This document shows positions 63,916-64,000 of a stretch of 64,000 nt of DNA, one piece after another. This DNA is from Bacillus sp. FJAT-27264 (lineage in GTDB: Bacteria > Bacillota > Bacilli > Paenibacillales > Paenibacillaceae). Each line of letters begins with the position of its first letter. Positions within the stretch are counted from its first letter, which is position 1. The notes under the pieces were generated by a model. The model did not search any database. It was not told where the DNA came from and saw only the letters and a list, made by a program, of their open reading frames with translations. Where the stretch lies: the NCBI RefSeq assembly GCF_001682855.1, contig NZ_MAQW01000001.1:837084-901083 (forward strand), in the 5' to 3' direction. The translations under genes were made by a program, and so were the position numbers.

Positions 63916-64000
63916 TTAAGCCAGGTTTTTCAGCTCTGCGGTCAGATTGCGGAAAGCAGTCTCGTCCCCCGCAGCCAGCGCTGTGTCGATCTCCCGGTAC
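63916..64000 (-). CDS. ypiB: YpiB/UPF0302-type protein, C-terminal part
   Basis: The gene continues beyond the right edge. The last 27 codons read YREIDTALAAGDETAF then RNLTAELKNLA, a helical C-terminus like that of YpiB, which precedes ypiF in B. subtilis. Identification rests on this short tail and gene order. Confidence 0.55.
   Translation of the reverse strand, partial: YREIDTALAAGDETAFRNLTAELKNLA

Noticed and set aside
1..64000. tRNA or rRNA genes
   Set aside because: None recognised by eye on either strand.
1..64000. Prophage or restriction/defence island
   Set aside because: No integrase, phage structural gene, methylase or known defence gene was seen; the only mobile gene is the IS110 transposase.

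Overview
The window looks like a chromosome segment of a Paenibacillus-type Gram-positive, spore-forming bacterium with roughly 50% GC. The reasons are strong AGGAGG-type ribosome sites, a proline T-box leader, bacillithiol genes (bshA, bshB1), a sporulation-associated ypjB, a menaquinol:cytochrome c reductase operon (qcrABC), YesM/YesN-type two-component systems beside sugar ABC transporters, and a gene order from ypiB to dnaD that broadly follows the Bacillus subtilis ypi-qcr-ypj-dapB-mgsA-bsh-cca-birA-pan-dinG-ypmB-asnS-dnaD region (recalled, not searched).

Layout. 0-3.2 kb: the start of a substrate-binding lipoprotein, an ABC ATPase, a permease and a LacI-type regulator, with a LacI-like operator just upstream. 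3.5-4.9 kb: a divergent LysR regulator and a 65-residue protein. 4.9-8.6 kb: a proline-specific T-box leader and proB-proA-proC. 8.9-13.9 kb: a solute-binding protein, a YesN-type response regulator and a YesM-type sensor kinase, preceded by a CcpA (cre) site. 14.1-27.7 kb: a nine-gene, tightly overlapping operon with one ATPase, two permease pairs, two solute-binding proteins (one a 986-residue fusion to carbohydrate-binding-like domains), an NHL-propeller/YIP1 membrane protein and a DUF5696 glycosidase-like protein. 27.9-30.8 kb: an ECF sigma factor, its probable anti-sigma factor and two membrane proteins. 31.0-37.5 kb: dnaD, asnS, ackA, a 3-hydroxybutyryl-CoA dehydrogenase, a short FtsH-like protease and its small membrane partner. 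37.5-38.6 kb: a 1.2 kb gene-free stretch with repeats. 38.7-54.8 kb: ypmB/tseB, mtaD, rex, dinG, a TPR gene, panBCD, birA, cca, bshA, an alpha/beta hydrolase, bshB1, mgsA, dapB, a TPR gene and ypjD. 55.0-55.8 kb: a YitT-family gene on the + strand. 55.9-59.0 kb: an insertion-like island with two short-repeat families, an IS110 transposase with a likely bridge-RNA leader, and a 32-bp tandem array of about 21 near-identical copies. 59.0-64.0 kb: ypjB, ypjA, qcrCBA, ypiF and the 3' end of ypiB.

How it fits together. The 8.9-27.7 kb block is most simply read as a glycan or oligosaccharide sensing and uptake locus: a membrane sensor and response regulator, a catabolite-control site, binding proteins, two permease heterodimers served by one ATPase, and two unusual surface proteins. 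Its substrate is unknown, and it is the best candidate here for an undescribed system. The sigma/anti-sigma operon looks like an uncharacterised envelope-stress unit. Most of the rest is conserved core metabolism: proline, pantothenate, bacillithiol, lysine/peptidoglycan precursor, tRNA maturation and respiration.

Two genes (DUF5696 and, less surely, the ECF sigma factor) have a good ribosome site placed in front of an ATT codon rather than ATG/GTG/TTG. All family names come from motif reading by eye; no database search was possible.
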